A DNA stretch of 64,000 bases from Phyllobacterium trifolii (lineage in GTDB: Bacteria > Pseudomonadota > Alphaproteobacteria > Rhizobiales > Rhizobiaceae). Location: contig NZ_JACHXN010000004.1 in assembly GCF_014192095.1 (NCBI RefSeq), forward strand, positions 1 to 64,000, read 5' to 3'. The position numbers and the translations under genes were made by a program. Under the pieces are notes generated by a model. That model was given only the letters and a program-made list of their open reading frames with translations, made no database searches and was not told the origin of the DNA. Of this stretch, positions 18,476 to 26,960 are shown piece by piece. Positions within the stretch are counted from its first letter, which is position 1; each line of letters starts with the position of its first letter.

Positions 18476-18778
18476 CTATCCTTTCATCATGGTCACGTCG
18501 TCGACCTTGAGGGTGGACTTGTTCCTCACGAGGGCGACCAGGATGCCGAGGGCGACGGCAACCTCCGCCGCGGTGATTGCGATGACGAAGATCGCGAAGA
18601 TCTGTCCGCGGAAATCGTGGTAGTAACGCCCGAAAGCGATGAAGTTGATGTTGACCGAATTGAGCAGCAATTCGAGCGACATCAGGACGACGAGAATATT
18701 GCGCCTGAGCAGCACGCCCGCTGCTCCTATCACGAACAGGACCACTCCGAGCAAAATGTACCACCAGAGCGGAACCAT
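18476..18778 (-). CDS. nuoK: NADH-quinone oxidoreductase subunit K
   Basis: NuoK (100 aa) is a three-helix homologue of MrpC. Helix 2 has the [14 protein letters not shown] segment with the essential Glu, and helix 3 has the second Glu in [13 protein letters not shown]. The start overlaps the nuoJ stop by one base (TAATG). Its last codons double as the ribosome site of the next gene. Confidence 0.95.
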   Translation of the reverse strand: MVPLWWYILLGVVLFVIGAAGVLLRRNILVVLMSLELLLNSVNINFIAFGRYYHDFRGQIFAIFVIAITAAEVAVALGILVALVRNKSTLKVDDVTMMKG

Positions 18779-19278
18779 TACCCCGACTCCTTCCGTGCCA
18801 GCACGATGGCGCCGACCAGAGCCGCCAGCAGGATGACGGAGGCAACTTCAAACGGCAGGAGATAGTCGGCGAAAAGTGTTGTGCTGAGCTGCCTGATATT
18901 ATCGCCGTCGCCCATAGCTGCAGGCTCCGCGACCGCAAAGCGGTCACTCCAGAGCACCAGGGCAACCATCTCGCACCCAAGCAAGGCGACCAGCACCAGA
19001 GCCGGCAGGTTGCCGCCCGGCACGAACCGTTGCAACACGGCTTCGCGCACATCGATCATCATGATCACGAACAGGAACAAGACCATGATCGCGCCGACAT
19101 AGACGAAGATCTGGATGACCGCGAGAAACGGCGCTTCAAGCAGGACGAAGATTGCCGATATCTGCAGGAAGCACGCCATCAGCGCCAATGCGCTGTGAAC
19201 CGGATTCCGCGCCAAGACCACCGCCAGGGCCGTCATCACGGACACCGTAGCGAACAGAAGAAAGAACCCCTGATCCAT
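18778..19278 (-). CDS. nuoJ: NADH-quinone oxidoreductase subunit J
   Basis: NuoJ (166 aa), a five-helix subunit, shows the helix-3 signature [17 protein letters not shown] including the pi-bulge region. It is the first gene of the long minus-strand nuo run. GGAGG lies 10 bases before the ATG. Upstream to about 19,400 is a leader with only a weak promoter candidate (TTGTGA, 17 bases, CACAAT). Length and helix count are normal. Confidence 0.95.
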   Translation of the reverse strand: MDQGFFLLFATVSVMTALAVVLARNPVHSALALMACFLQISAIFVLLEAPFLAVIQIFVYVGAIMVLFLFVIMMIDVREAVLQRFVPGGNLPALVLVALLGCEMVALVLWSDRFAVAEPAAMGDGDNIRQLSTTLFADYLLPFEVASVILLAALVGAIVLARKESG

Positions 19279-19449
19279 CGACGCCGAGCCTCCAACACGA
19301 ACTGTTCACTCGGCGCGAGACGGGCGTATTTGAAACAGCGCCGCACTTCGGATGTGTTCACAAATTGTGCCCTAGTATCGGATTTTTCACAAGATTATTG
19401 TCATCGGCGGAGTAAATGGCCGACCTAAAGCGCAAGCTTTGCCCTGACT

Positions 19450-19602
19450 TCAAGAGCTCGTAAGAAGCGTCTGGTAGTCGTAGATGAAACGAACCCATCG
19501 ATCGGAGGTCTTGTCGCCTAGAACGGCGGGGAGCAGAAGTGCTGCAATGAGAGCTACAAACGCGCCACCAAGAACTCGGCCTGGATTAGTTTTTGGGATC
19601 AT
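19450..19602 (-). CDS. Tiny membrane protein, possibly a truncated phage-type protein (50 aa)
   Basis: A 50-codon frame encodes a short basic N-terminus, one hydrophobic helix (GGAFVALIAALLLPAVLG), then KTSDRWVRFIYDYQTLLTSS and a stop. The DYQTL ending recalls rhizobial phage or island membrane proteins in which this motif leads into a second helix; here the frame stops at that point, suggesting truncation. The start overlaps the end of the preceding 39-codon frame by 17 bases. Coding status is uncertain and the family comparison is from memory. Confidence 0.35.
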   Translation of the reverse strand: MIPKTNPGRVLGGAFVALIAALLLPAVLGDKTSDRWVRFIYDYQTLLTSS

Positions 19603-19705
19603 ACGTTCTTCCTAACTTCCATTTGTAAATTCTTTCTCGCGCCATGTACGACTCGTCGTCGAACACTTTCGGCATTTTTTTGAGGAATAGTTTCTTGCCA
19701 GTCAT
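19586..19705 (-). CDS. Tiny basic protein next to the tRNA (39 aa), doubtful
   Basis: From an ATG at 19705 the frame gives MTGKKLFLKKMPKVFDDESY and ends KWKLGRTYDPKN. It is Lys-rich with no membrane helix and overlaps the next tiny frame in the manner of a coupled pair. The same frame stays open into the tRNA, but that part is obviously not coding. No family recognised. Confidence 0.25.
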   Translation of the reverse strand: MTGKKLFLKKMPKVFDDESYMARERIYKWKLGRTYDPKN

Positions 19706-19810
19706 CGGAAGAGCGAAATCGAAGCATGTCAGATGTTGCCCCAAACGTTGCCTCAGAATTCCAGGACAACAAAAAAGCTCAGCAATTTCTCGCCAAGCCT
19801 TTGAAATTGT

Positions 19811-19887
19811 TGGTGGGCCCGGAGGGACTCGAACCCCCAACCAAGCGGTTATGAGCCGCCGGCTCTAACCAATTGAGCTACAGGCCC
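19811..19887 (-). tRNA. tRNA with CAT anticodon, probably tRNA-Ile2
   Basis: A 77-base cloverleaf read on the minus strand: acceptor GGGCCTG pairing with CGGGCCC, D arm TAGCTCAATTGGTTAGAGC, anticodon loop CTCATAA, variable loop followed by the T arm GGGGGTTCGAGTCCC, and an encoded CCA. The CTTGGTT around the variable loop resembles E. coli tRNA-Ile2 (lysidine-modified CAT) more than elongator tRNA-Met. Its 3' end faces the nuo cluster, the usual orientation for an island attachment site. Confidence 0.93.
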
Positions 19888-20022
19888 CACCTGAAATCAG
19901 ACGCAGTGGAACTGGCCGCGCGTCTCCCGCGATCAATAACGGGAAAAATCGCGAATGCAATCCCTGACGTGGGTTACCCGGCACTCTTGTTTTGATTTCC
20001 AACGGAAATTGCAAGCAAAAGC

Positions 20023-21051
20023 TCAACCCTTTTCCTGTTCGGCGAGCACCAGCAAGCGGCGGGCACTTTCCTCATCGGTGATGAACACTGTCGGACGAAC
20101 GAGGGCCATCGCGCCATAAAGCGCCCTGATCTTTTCCTTGCCGCCAGACGTTAATACCCGCGCCGGCACGCGTTGCACCGTGTCGATGCCTACGGACATG
20201 ACGAGGTCATGGATGGGATGGTCCACCAGCCGACCGTGTTTGTCGTAAAAATGGAACAGAAGATCGCCAACGGCACCGCGTTCCGCCAGAGAAGATTGGT
20301 GGCCCTGATTAAGGAAGCCGATGTGGTAGGGCGTGCTGGAGGCCGTTTCGATAGCGCCGACACTGAGCAGAACGAGATCAAGGTCCTCGGCCATCTCGAA
20401 CACGCTTTTGAGGCCGCAGCGTTCAATCAAGGCGGTTTTCGTCTCGATACTGTCCACCATGGCAGGAGCGGGAATGAGATAGCCATCGCCCTGGAACAAC
20501 TGTGCGAATTGCCAGGCAAATTCCGCCGGATTAAAGCGCCGCGGCTGGCTGATTCCGCCAAGCAGCGAGATAACCGTAAAGTTCTCAAGCGCCCGTGCTT
20601 CGAGATAGGACAATGTGTTGAGAAGCGTCCGCCCCCAACCAACGCCGACGCGCATGCCATTGCTAACAATCCCGGACAGATAATCTCCCGTGGCAGCCGC
20701 TATCGCGGGGATCGGGTCGTTGTCCGGATGGGACAGTGGCGCGATGATCACCTTGTCGAGACCGAACTGTTTCTCCACCTGCCTTTCCAGTGCGACGAGA
20801 TCCGAAAGATAGCCCTGGATTCCGATCTTGACTTCGTTGCGCGCCCGAGCCTCGGCCAGCATGCGCACAATGGTCACACGTCCGACGCCGAGGATTTCGG
20901 CGATCTCGTTCTGCGTCATCTGCTCGATATAGTACATCCAGGCGGCGCGCATGCGCATCCGGCTGATTTTGGTGTCCGGCTGCCCCACATCCAGAGGAGT
21001 CTTTTGGAGGCTCTTCGTCGTACCATTCGTTCGCTTGCGTCGATCGCTCAA
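20023..21051 (-). CDS. SorC/DeoR-type sugar-phosphate-responsive transcriptional regulator
   Basis: A 342-residue SorC-family protein: an N-terminal helix-turn-helix (MTQNEIAEILGVGRVTIVRM, about 45-64) and a large sugar-phosphate sensor domain with GVGWGRTLLNTLSYL and the LTSGGKEKIRALYGAMALVRP ending. Members repress or activate polyol and sugar operons and bind the phosphorylated substrate. The start is TTG at 21051, preceded by AAAGGGGGG 4 bases away; no ATG with a ribosome site fits the long N-terminus. As the only regulator beside the PTS/aco/DRL genes it is the natural controller of that locus (inference). Confidence 0.88.
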   Translation of the reverse strand: MSDRRKRTNGTTKSLQKTPLDVGQPDTKISRMRMRAAWMYYIEQMTQNEIAEILGVGRVTIVRMLAEARARNEVKIGIQGYLSDLVALERQVEKQFGLDKVIIAPLSHPDNDPIPAIAAATGDYLSGIVSNGMRVGVGWGRTLLNTLSYLEARALENFTVISLLGGISQPRRFNPAEFAWQFAQLFQGDGYLIPAPAMVDSIETKTALIERCGLKSVFEMAEDLDLVLLSVGAIETASSTPYHIGFLNQGHQSSLAERGAVGDLLFHFYDKHGRLVDHPIHDLVMSVGIDTVQRVPARVLTSGGKEKIRALYGAMALVRPTVFITDEESARRLLVLAEQEKG

Positions 21052-21204
21052 TCATCCCCCCTTTGATCGCTCCCGTTCCTTCAAAGCAGCAATGCTGCAT
21101 CAAGCCAGGGCGACCTTCACACTACATCTCACGAGAATGTTGTTTAGCAGGCCAAGAAAAAAAGGTACAAACGATTATCCACCTGCGCGCAAAGGTACGC
21201 CATC

Positions 21205-21957
21205 ATGATCCGGGATATTTCAAGCGAGATTGTCGTCAGTTTGAAAGACCGCTTGCGCGATGTACGCCACCTGATCAGGGCAAGTCGGCAAGATCGCCAG
21301 CCCGTGCCTCAGGATCTGCCCGATATCTTGTTCGGTAAGGCCGCCCGCGCCATGGACAAGGCTTTGACTGCCGCAGAGACAATTTCGATCTCCCTGGTTT
21401 CACAGGATCCGGCTGCCCATTCGACGACCATCGAAGCGCGCAGTCTCGATGTCTATTTTCCCGCTGATGCCGGCAAAGGTGAGGCGCTGTTCCGGCGCGA
21501 CGTATATTACCTGACGAAGCGTATCTTGAGCGTTTTGGGATCGCATAATGCGCTCATTCACGAATCAACATTCGCATCCGTCCATGCAGCGGTGATTCGC
21601 CGTCATGCGGCTTTGTTGTTCGGCGCAAAGGACGGCGATCTGAATAACATTGCAGAGGTATGCGCCTGGCTGGCGATCGAGTTGCAATCGCAATATCAAT
21701 CGGCGCATTTGCCATTGCCCGGATATGGCGGGCAGCAGCCGGATCTGGACACCCAGTATTCGTGCTTTTCCGCAATCGCCCTCGCGATCGGTCTTGCCAC
21801 CTATGCGGATCATGAACCGGACGATGAAAGATTGGTCGAGAGCGCGTTGTTGGCTCTACAAGCCCGCGGGGACAAATTCGATCAGGCAATCGGCGCATCG
21901 GATAAGATAAAAGCCTTGTCCGATCTATTCGCCTTTTTGATTCCCCACCTGCCCTAG
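21205..21957 (+). CDS. Conserved-looking protein of unknown function (250 aa)
   Basis: Not recognised. The 250-residue product is soluble and mainly helical, with no signal peptide. Notable segments are SLDVYFPADAGKGEALFRRDVYYLTKRIL and a middle block rich in Ala and Leu. It is divergent from the SorC regulator, with 153 bases between the starts. The TAG stop falls inside the CTAG border of a palindromic element (21954-22120), so the natural C-terminus may have been cut. Any role in the adjacent catabolic locus is a guess. Confidence 0.6.
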   Translation: MIRDISSEIVVSLKDRLRDVRHLIRASRQDRQPVPQDLPDILFGKAARAMDKALTAAETISISLVSQDPAAHSTTIEARSLDVYFPADAGKGEALFRRDVYYLTKRILSVLGSHNALIHESTFASVHAAVIRRHAALLFGAKDGDLNNIAEVCAWLAIELQSQYQSAHLPLPGYGGQQPDLDTQYSCFSAIALAIGLATYADHEPDDERLVESALLALQARGDKFDQAIGASDKIKALSDLFAFLIPHLP

Positions 21958-22120
21958 AGCAAGTTTTGTCTATTTAGAGTCGTTCTGCCGGGTGAATTCG
22001 GGCCAAATCCATGGGGCTTCGGCATCGTCCGATGGATAAACATCGGCCTCGCCAAACCCCTTGACCTTGTCCCGAATTCTCTCCGGCAGAACGACTCTAA
22101 ATAGACAAAACTTGCTCTAG
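21954..22120. repeat. 167-bp palindromic element with 38-bp perfect inverted arms
   Basis: The left arm 21954-21991 is the exact reverse complement of 22083-22120; the match continues with GAATTCGGG a few bases inward on both sides. Both ends are CTAG. The centre (about 70 bases) has no gene. It looks like a non-autonomous MITE-type element inserted between two convergent genes. Its left end supplies the TAG of the 250-aa gene and its right arm encodes the last seven codons and TAG of the HPr-EI gene. Confidence 0.85.
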
Positions 22121-24079
22121 TTCCCAAACGCATTTTTTTGCGCGTTGAATGGATGCCGGACTCATGCTGAGTTCCGTCAGCCCCATATTGACGAATGCCG
22201 GGATGAGATCAGCGCGGCCTGCGGCTTCGCCGCACATACCGACCATGATTCCAGCCTCGACACCAGCTTTCGCCGTAAGTTCGATCGCTGCCATCACGGC
22301 CGGATGCGTCACGTCATTCAACTTTGCGACAGTCGGGTTGAGGCGATCAGCCGCCATGATGTATTGGGTCAGGTCATTGGTACCGATGGAAAAGAACGCA
22401 ACCTCTTTGGCCAGCATGGGTGCAATCATGACGGCTGCTGGTGTCTCGACCATGACACCGAGGTCGAAATTCGCGTAGTCCCTCCCCTCTGCTTTGAGTT
22501 CTGCGGCACACTCGTCGATCAGGCTGCGCGTAGCGCGAACTTCGCCAAGATCCGAGACCATCGGCAACATGACCTTGATGTTGCCATGCACGGCGGCACG
22601 CAGCAGCGCACGCAATTGCGGTTTGAAAACATCCGGGCGGTCCAGGCACATCCGAATACCGCGCCAGCCCAGGAACGGGTTTTCTTCATCCGGAAAATCA
22701 ATACCGGATATCGGCTTGTCGCCGCCAATATCCAGCGTACGAACGATCACAGGGTGTGGCGCGAATGCTTTGGCAAGCGTCGCGTAGGTTTCGGTCTGCA
22801 AATCTTCCGATGGCAGGTGAATGTGCCGCATGAACAGCAGTTCGGTGCGAAACAGGCCAACGCCCATGGCACCGGCTTCCTGCGCCGCTTCGATCTCCTC
22901 CAGGGAGCCGAGGTTGGCTGCGATCTCGATGATAGTGCCGTCAGCACGCCTCGGTACGATATCCTTATAAGCTTTCAACGCCTGCCTTTCCGTTTCCGCC
23001 ACGCCGATTTGCGCATGGAAACGATCGGTCGTCATCTGGTCAGGATCGGGAAAGACATCACCATTATTGCCATCCAGCGCCACGCTCTTGACTTGCTGCA
23101 ATTCCTGCACGGAATGTCCAAGCCCGAGAACCGCGGGGATTCCGTGCGCACGGGCAATGATCGCGACATGCGATGTAGCGCCACCATGGCCGCATATCAC
23201 ACCGGCAATGCGCTTCAAAGGCGCGCGGGCCAGATCCCACGCGCCGATATCGTCGGCGATCAGAATTGCACCGTTAGGGATGGCCTCGAGATTGGCATCG
23301 TCCTGCCCCAGTAGCGCGAGGCAAATCTGACGCCCGACTGCATTCACGTCGTCAGCTCGGGCATTAAGGTAAGGATCATCCATTGAAGCGAAATCCGCCG
23401 CAATTCTTGACGTAGCGCCAATGACGGCAGAAACAGCATCCATGCCTTCCTTCACCAGCGCTTCCGCAGCCTGTGTGAGTTCATCGTCACAGGCAATATC
23501 CTTGAGAGCAGCGATAATACCGCGGTCGCTTTCTGCGAGATCCGTCGCGGCCAATGACATATCCATGCGATGCTGTACGGTCGCAAAAGCCTGGGTCAGC
23601 CGGCCGGCTTCTGCCGGTATTTCGTCCGCTGCCAGCAGGCGGTTTTCATGTTTGATTTCCCCCGGGAAAAAGCCGAAGGCTGGCCCGATGGCAAAGCCTT
23701 CACTGGCAGCAACCCCGCGCAATTTGCCCGTGGCTGAGGTATTGGAATTTGTCGAGTAGGCCTTGAGCTGAACAAGCGCAGGTTCGGCAGATGCTTTTTC
23801 AGCTCGTTCCTCTTCCGCCGTGCCTGCATGCGGATCTTCAAGGTATCCGATCAGTGCCTCGATTGCCTCGATCTCATCCGCACCACTCGCCCTTACGGTA
23901 ACTGTCTCGTTTTCTTTGACGCCTAGCAGCATCAACTTCACGGAACTCTTGGCACTAACGGATTTGTCGGCCTTGATCAGCTCGATATCTGATTCGAAAC
24001 CCTTTGCGAGTTTGACAAATCTTGTGGCTGGCCGCGCATGCAATCCGTCATGCACCCGCACTATTGTCGAGCGTTCCAT
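22097..24079 (-). CDS. ptsI: HPr-Enzyme I fusion phosphotransferase of the PTS
   Basis: A 660-residue fusion. Residues 1-85 are HPr, with the phosphorylated H14 in GLHARPAT and the KSSVKLMLLG regulatory-Ser region. A linker follows to about 118, then Enzyme I: phospho-His H304 in GHGGATSHVAII, PEP-barrel motifs TLDIGGDKP and GTNDLTQY, and catalytic C616 in GMCGEAAG. It moves phosphate from PEP to the EIIA encoded 23 bases upstream. The protein ends about 30 residues early compared with E. coli EI; the last residues (LEQVLSI) come from the palindromic element. Confidence 0.92.
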   Translation of the reverse strand: MERSTIVRVHDGLHARPATRFVKLAKGFESDIELIKADKSVSAKSSVKLMLLGVKENETVTVRASGADEIEAIEALIGYLEDPHAGTAEEERAEKASAEPALVQLKAYSTNSNTSATGKLRGVAASEGFAIGPAFGFFPGEIKHENRLLAADEIPAEAGRLTQAFATVQHRMDMSLAATDLAESDRGIIAALKDIACDDELTQAAEALVKEGMDAVSAVIGATSRIAADFASMDDPYLNARADDVNAVGRQICLALLGQDDANLEAIPNGAILIADDIGAWDLARAPLKRIAGVICGHGGATSHVAIIARAHGIPAVLGLGHSVQELQQVKSVALDGNNGDVFPDPDQMTTDRFHAQIGVAETERQALKAYKDIVPRRADGTIIEIAANLGSLEEIEAAQEAGAMGVGLFRTELLFMRHIHLPSEDLQTETYATLAKAFAPHPVIVRTLDIGGDKPISGIDFPDEENPFLGWRGIRMCLDRPDVFKPQLRALLRAAVHGNIKVMLPMVSDLGEVRATRSLIDECAAELKAEGRDYANFDLGVMVETPAAVMIAPMLAKEVAFFSIGTNDLTQYIMAADRLNPTVAKLNDVTHPAVMAAIELTAKAGVEAGIMVGMCGEAAGRADLIPAFVNMGLTELSMSPASIQRAKKCVWELEQVLSI

Positions 24080-24102
24080 TCAAATCTCTCTTCGATAATT
24101 CA

Positions 24103-24480
24103 TTACCCGATGGTAATCGTCGTTCCAACTTTCAACGCCGATACCAATTCAGCCGTATCGATTTCCGATGCGCAAATTTCGCCTGGGCGTTCAACTTGAT
24201 CGGACCCATTGAACGTAATGACCACATGTCCAATATCTTTGACCTTCTGCCAGGCATAGTCGCCAATACCGGTGATGCTGGCAGATACATCGCCAATATG
24301 GATTACGGCCCCTACTGGCGGTGTCTCGTCAGAAGGCTGACCCTCGACAGCATGCAGGATCGAAACCTCTGCAAGCTCAGGCGGCGCGCCATCCGCAAAC
24401 AGGATGACGACGCCTCCCTCGGCAAGATCCGCCACCTCAGGTCCGACGGCTATTACCCGTGTTTTCAATAGGACTGACAT
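24103..24480 (-). CDS. srlB: PTS glucitol/sorbitol-type EIIA component
   Basis: A 125-residue EIIA of the glucitol (Gut) family, which receives phosphate from HPr and hands it to EIIB. Family signs are the early VIAVGPEVADL stretch, SILHAVEG with the phospho-acceptor His region, and the terminal GDYAWQKVKDIGHVVITFNG. It lies between EIIBC (30 bases) and HPr-EI in one minus-strand unit. The glucitol family transports straight-chain polyols; the actual polyol is not given by the sequence. Confidence 0.9.
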   Translation of the reverse strand: MSVLLKTRVIAVGPEVADLAEGGVVILFADGAPPELAEVSILHAVEGQPSDETPPVGAVIHIGDVSASITGIGDYAWQKVKDIGHVVITFNGSDQVERPGEICASEIDTAELVSALKVGTTITIG

Positions 24481-24510
24481 ATGGCGAACCTCTTTTTCTT
24501 CTTATTGAAC

Positions 24511-25536
24511 TCAAAATACGATCAGGCTGACGACCCAGGCGATAACGACAGATACAGGCCCCATGATCTGGCGACTGATCAGAACCGCCGGCACACCGAT
24601 TTCGATCGTCTTGGGCTTGGCTTCACCGAGCGCCAGACCAACCGGGACAAAGTCACAACCTACCTGCGTATTATAGGCGAACAGTGCAGGCAGAGCCATT
24701 GCCGGTGAAATCGTGCCGTTGGCAATCTGCGGTCCGATAATCGCCACACCGATAACCTGAGCGATAACCGCGCCCGGTCCCAAAATCGGCGACAGGAAAG
24801 GCAGGCCGCAGATGGCTGAAAGGATCAGCAACCCGACGATATTGTTGGCAAGCGGTCCCATTGGTTGCGCCAGCACATCGCCAATCCCGGTGTAAAGGAT
24901 GAAGCCGATGAGCATGGTCACAAACGCCATGAACGGCAGAACGTTGCGCACGACCTGATCGATGGTACGGCGACCGGCATTGAAGAAAATGCCGACCACG
25001 CGGCCCATGGCTCGCCCGATGGTGCTGATAAAGCCTATCAACCCACCCTCGCCTGCGTCCGACGCTGCAGACCGGCTTGCCATGGATGCGGCAAGTTCTG
25101 CGGGCGTGGGCGGCGAGTCCTGGGACGATCTTGCTCCTGCAACTGCTGCCGGTTGTGATCCATCGGCAAGTTCGATATTGGCCTCTTTTACGCCTGAAAC
25201 GTAGATATCTTCCGTAATGAACTGCGCCAGGGGCCCTGCTTGGCCGACCGGCGTCAGATTGACGGTCGGAATACGTTTGCGTGGATAAACACCGCAGCGG
25301 GCCGTACCGCCGCAGTCGACGACAACTACGCCCATCTCTCCTTCAACCGGGGGCGCCTTGAAACCATCAACCGCCTCTCCGCCCGTGAGTTCTGCAATGC
25401 GGCGCGCGACAGGATGAATGCCGCCACCGGTGACGGACACGACCTTGTTACGCTCAGGCGTCAGCTGAATGACAAGCGGGCCGCCCCAACCATTACTGCC
25501 TCTGGAAATTTTTACTGCCTTATAGGTCTTTGACAT
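24511..25536 (-). CDS. srlE: PTS glucitol/sorbitol-type EIIBC component
   Basis: A 341-residue protein like E. coli SrlE. The N-terminal EIIB has SRGSNGWGGPL, GGEAVDGFK and the phospho-Cys motif VVDCGGTARCGVYPRKRIPTV, then GPLAQFITEDIYVSGVKE. The C-terminal half is membrane EIIC with LPFLSPILGPGAVIAQVIGV and YNTQVGCDFVPVGLALGEAKP. An Ala/Pro-rich linker joins them. It phosphorylates the polyol during entry through the inner membrane. Confidence 0.93.
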   Translation of the reverse strand: MSKTYKAVKISRGSNGWGGPLVIQLTPERNKVVSVTGGGIHPVARRIAELTGGEAVDGFKAPPVEGEMGVVVVDCGGTARCGVYPRKRIPTVNLTPVGQAGPLAQFITEDIYVSGVKEANIELADGSQPAAVAGARSSQDSPPTPAELAASMASRSAASDAGEGGLIGFISTIGRAMGRVVGIFFNAGRRTIDQVVRNVLPFMAFVTMLIGFILYTGIGDVLAQPMGPLANNIVGLLILSAICGLPFLSPILGPGAVIAQVIGVAIIGPQIANGTISPAMALPALFAYNTQVGCDFVPVGLALGEAKPKTIEIGVPAVLISRQIMGPVSVVIAWVVSLIVF

Positions 25537-25556
25537 TTTACTTCTCCCGCCCCGAC

Positions 25557-26315
25557 TTAAAGTTCAATGCCCTGACGGCGTGCCATGATGGCGGTAATGC
25601 GCTCGGTCAGCATGCCCTTGAGCAGGATGACAACCAGACCAACGAGCGCGTACCAGATGGCGACGTTGATGTGATAGCCGACGGGAACCGCGCCTTTTTT
25701 CTCAAGTTCGAGAAGCGCGACGAGAATACCGCCCCAAACGAAATATTCGCCCGGGTTAATGTGCGGGAACAGACCAAGCGGCGGATGCACATAGGATACG
25801 GCTGCATCGTAGAATGCCGGCTTGTGCTTTTCTTCGAGGAACGAACCGAACGTATAAGCCATCGGGTTTGTAAGGAAGAACACGGAGAGCACGGGCAAGA
25901 CGGTGTAGCGCGTCAGTGCAATACGACCCGCACCCCGGGCGATGCCATGCACGCGTTCTTCGCCGACAAGCTCCGTCAAAGCGTAGAATGCGGTCATCAG
26001 CACGACAAGCGTCGGGATGATGCCTGTGACAAATCCGGCGAAGACCTCGCCGCCCTTCTGGAAGATACCGATGAAGTATTTACCGATGTGGGTCAGCCAG
26101 CCGAGCTGCTCCTCCTGCTGGACATTCTTCAGCTTGTCCTTGAATTCCTCGACAGTGATATCACCCGTCGATTGCGCAAGCACGACAAGATCGTTGCCCG
26201 CATGCGTGATAGCTTGCTTGCCGTGGAGCGCCGCATCCGAGACCATCGATCCCGCCACCGAAATATGGTGCGCGGCGATGTCGGCATGTTGCGCCAGCAT
26301 TGTTAAAATTGACAT
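25557..26315 (-). CDS. srlA: PTS glucitol/sorbitol-type EIIC2 component
   Basis: A 252-residue, multi-helix membrane protein homologous to SrlA. It carries HIGKYFIGIFQKGGEVFAGFVTGIIPTLVVLMTA and the conserved FFLTNPMAYTFGSFLEEKHKP and ALLELEKKGAVPVGYHINVAIWYALVG segments. Together with the EIIBC protein it forms the polyol permease. It is 40 bases after gutM and 20 bases before srlE. Confidence 0.93.
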   Translation of the reverse strand: MSILTMLAQHADIAAHHISVAGSMVSDAALHGKQAITHAGNDLVVLAQSTGDITVEEFKDKLKNVQQEEQLGWLTHIGKYFIGIFQKGGEVFAGFVTGIIPTLVVLMTAFYALTELVGEERVHGIARGAGRIALTRYTVLPVLSVFFLTNPMAYTFGSFLEEKHKPAFYDAAVSYVHPPLGLFPHINPGEYFVWGGILVALLELEKKGAVPVGYHINVAIWYALVGLVVILLKGMLTERITAIMARRQGIEL

Positions 26316-26355
26316 GTTCCCTCCTCCTTATCGACCGTTTTCCAAACGGCCGTCC

Positions 26356-26790
26356 CTATGCGTTGACTGGCTTGATCCCGATTAGACCGGGCCGTTTCGG
26401 CTCTGCCCTGGCCTTGTCTATCTGTTCGATTGCACGCTCCGCCGCCTTGGCGATATTCGGCTCTCCTAGACCTGTAATCACAGGATCGGTGCGCAATGCG
26501 TTCAGCGAGATACCCTCAAACTCCTCGCGCCGCTTGAATTTCGCAAAAACCGATCTGCCGCTCATCACGAGAAAACGTTGAACCACGAGGTCCGGCGTAA
26601 CGAGAATGAGAACGATCACGCCCTTGCCAAAACGGCCGCGAACATTGCCCGCGCCAACAAAACCATCATTGTATTTGGAAGTGATGCCCTTCATCACATC
26701 GCTGTAGTGGCGCATCTGGTACCAGACGCCCAGTGATTGCAGCGCCCACAAAATCCCTAGGGCCAGCAATCCCCATTGCCACATTGCCAT
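26356..26790 (-). CDS. gutM: GutM (glucitol operon activator-type) membrane protein
   Basis: A 144-residue protein with one N-terminal membrane helix and a cytoplasmic domain containing GAGNVRGRFGKGVIVLILVTPD, the core of the GutM family found with glucitol PTS genes. E. coli GutM is described as an activator of the gut operon, but the membrane anchor suggests assembly or sensing. The start at 26790 is preceded by GGGAGG. It is the first gene of the PTS unit, 54 bases downstream of the promoter/operator site. Confidence 0.88.
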   Translation of the reverse strand: MAMWQWGLLALGILWALQSLGVWYQMRHYSDVMKGITSKYNDGFVGAGNVRGRFGKGVIVLILVTPDLVVQRFLVMSGRSVFAKFKRREEFEGISLNALRTDPVITGLGEPNIAKAAERAIEQIDKARAEPKRPGLIGIKPVNA

Positions 26791-26843
26791 GTCTTCAACC
26801 TCCCAACGCCCGACCGCAAACATATGCTATGATCGAACGAAAA

Positions 26844-26874
26844 AATATAGAACATTTGTTTTTTGTAATGTCAA
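26844..26874 (-). promoter_or_regulatory. Candidate promoter with embedded operator for the PTS operon
   Basis: On the minus strand TTGACA (26869-26874) and TATATT (26844-26849) are 19 bases apart and flank ACAAATGTTC (26850-26859). The same ten bases lie inside the promoter of the DRL/aco operon at 32370-32379, in the same position relative to the -10 box. The word contains an inverted AACA-TT-TGTT repeat. The SorC regulator is the likely ligand; inference from sharing and position. Confidence 0.5.
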
Positions 26875-26960
26875 TATGTATGATTTCGGTTCTGTTAAAA
26901 CTTGGCTTGTGCTGCATCACAGCGTATGACGTGATACAATGAATTTAAAGGTGAGAAGGC

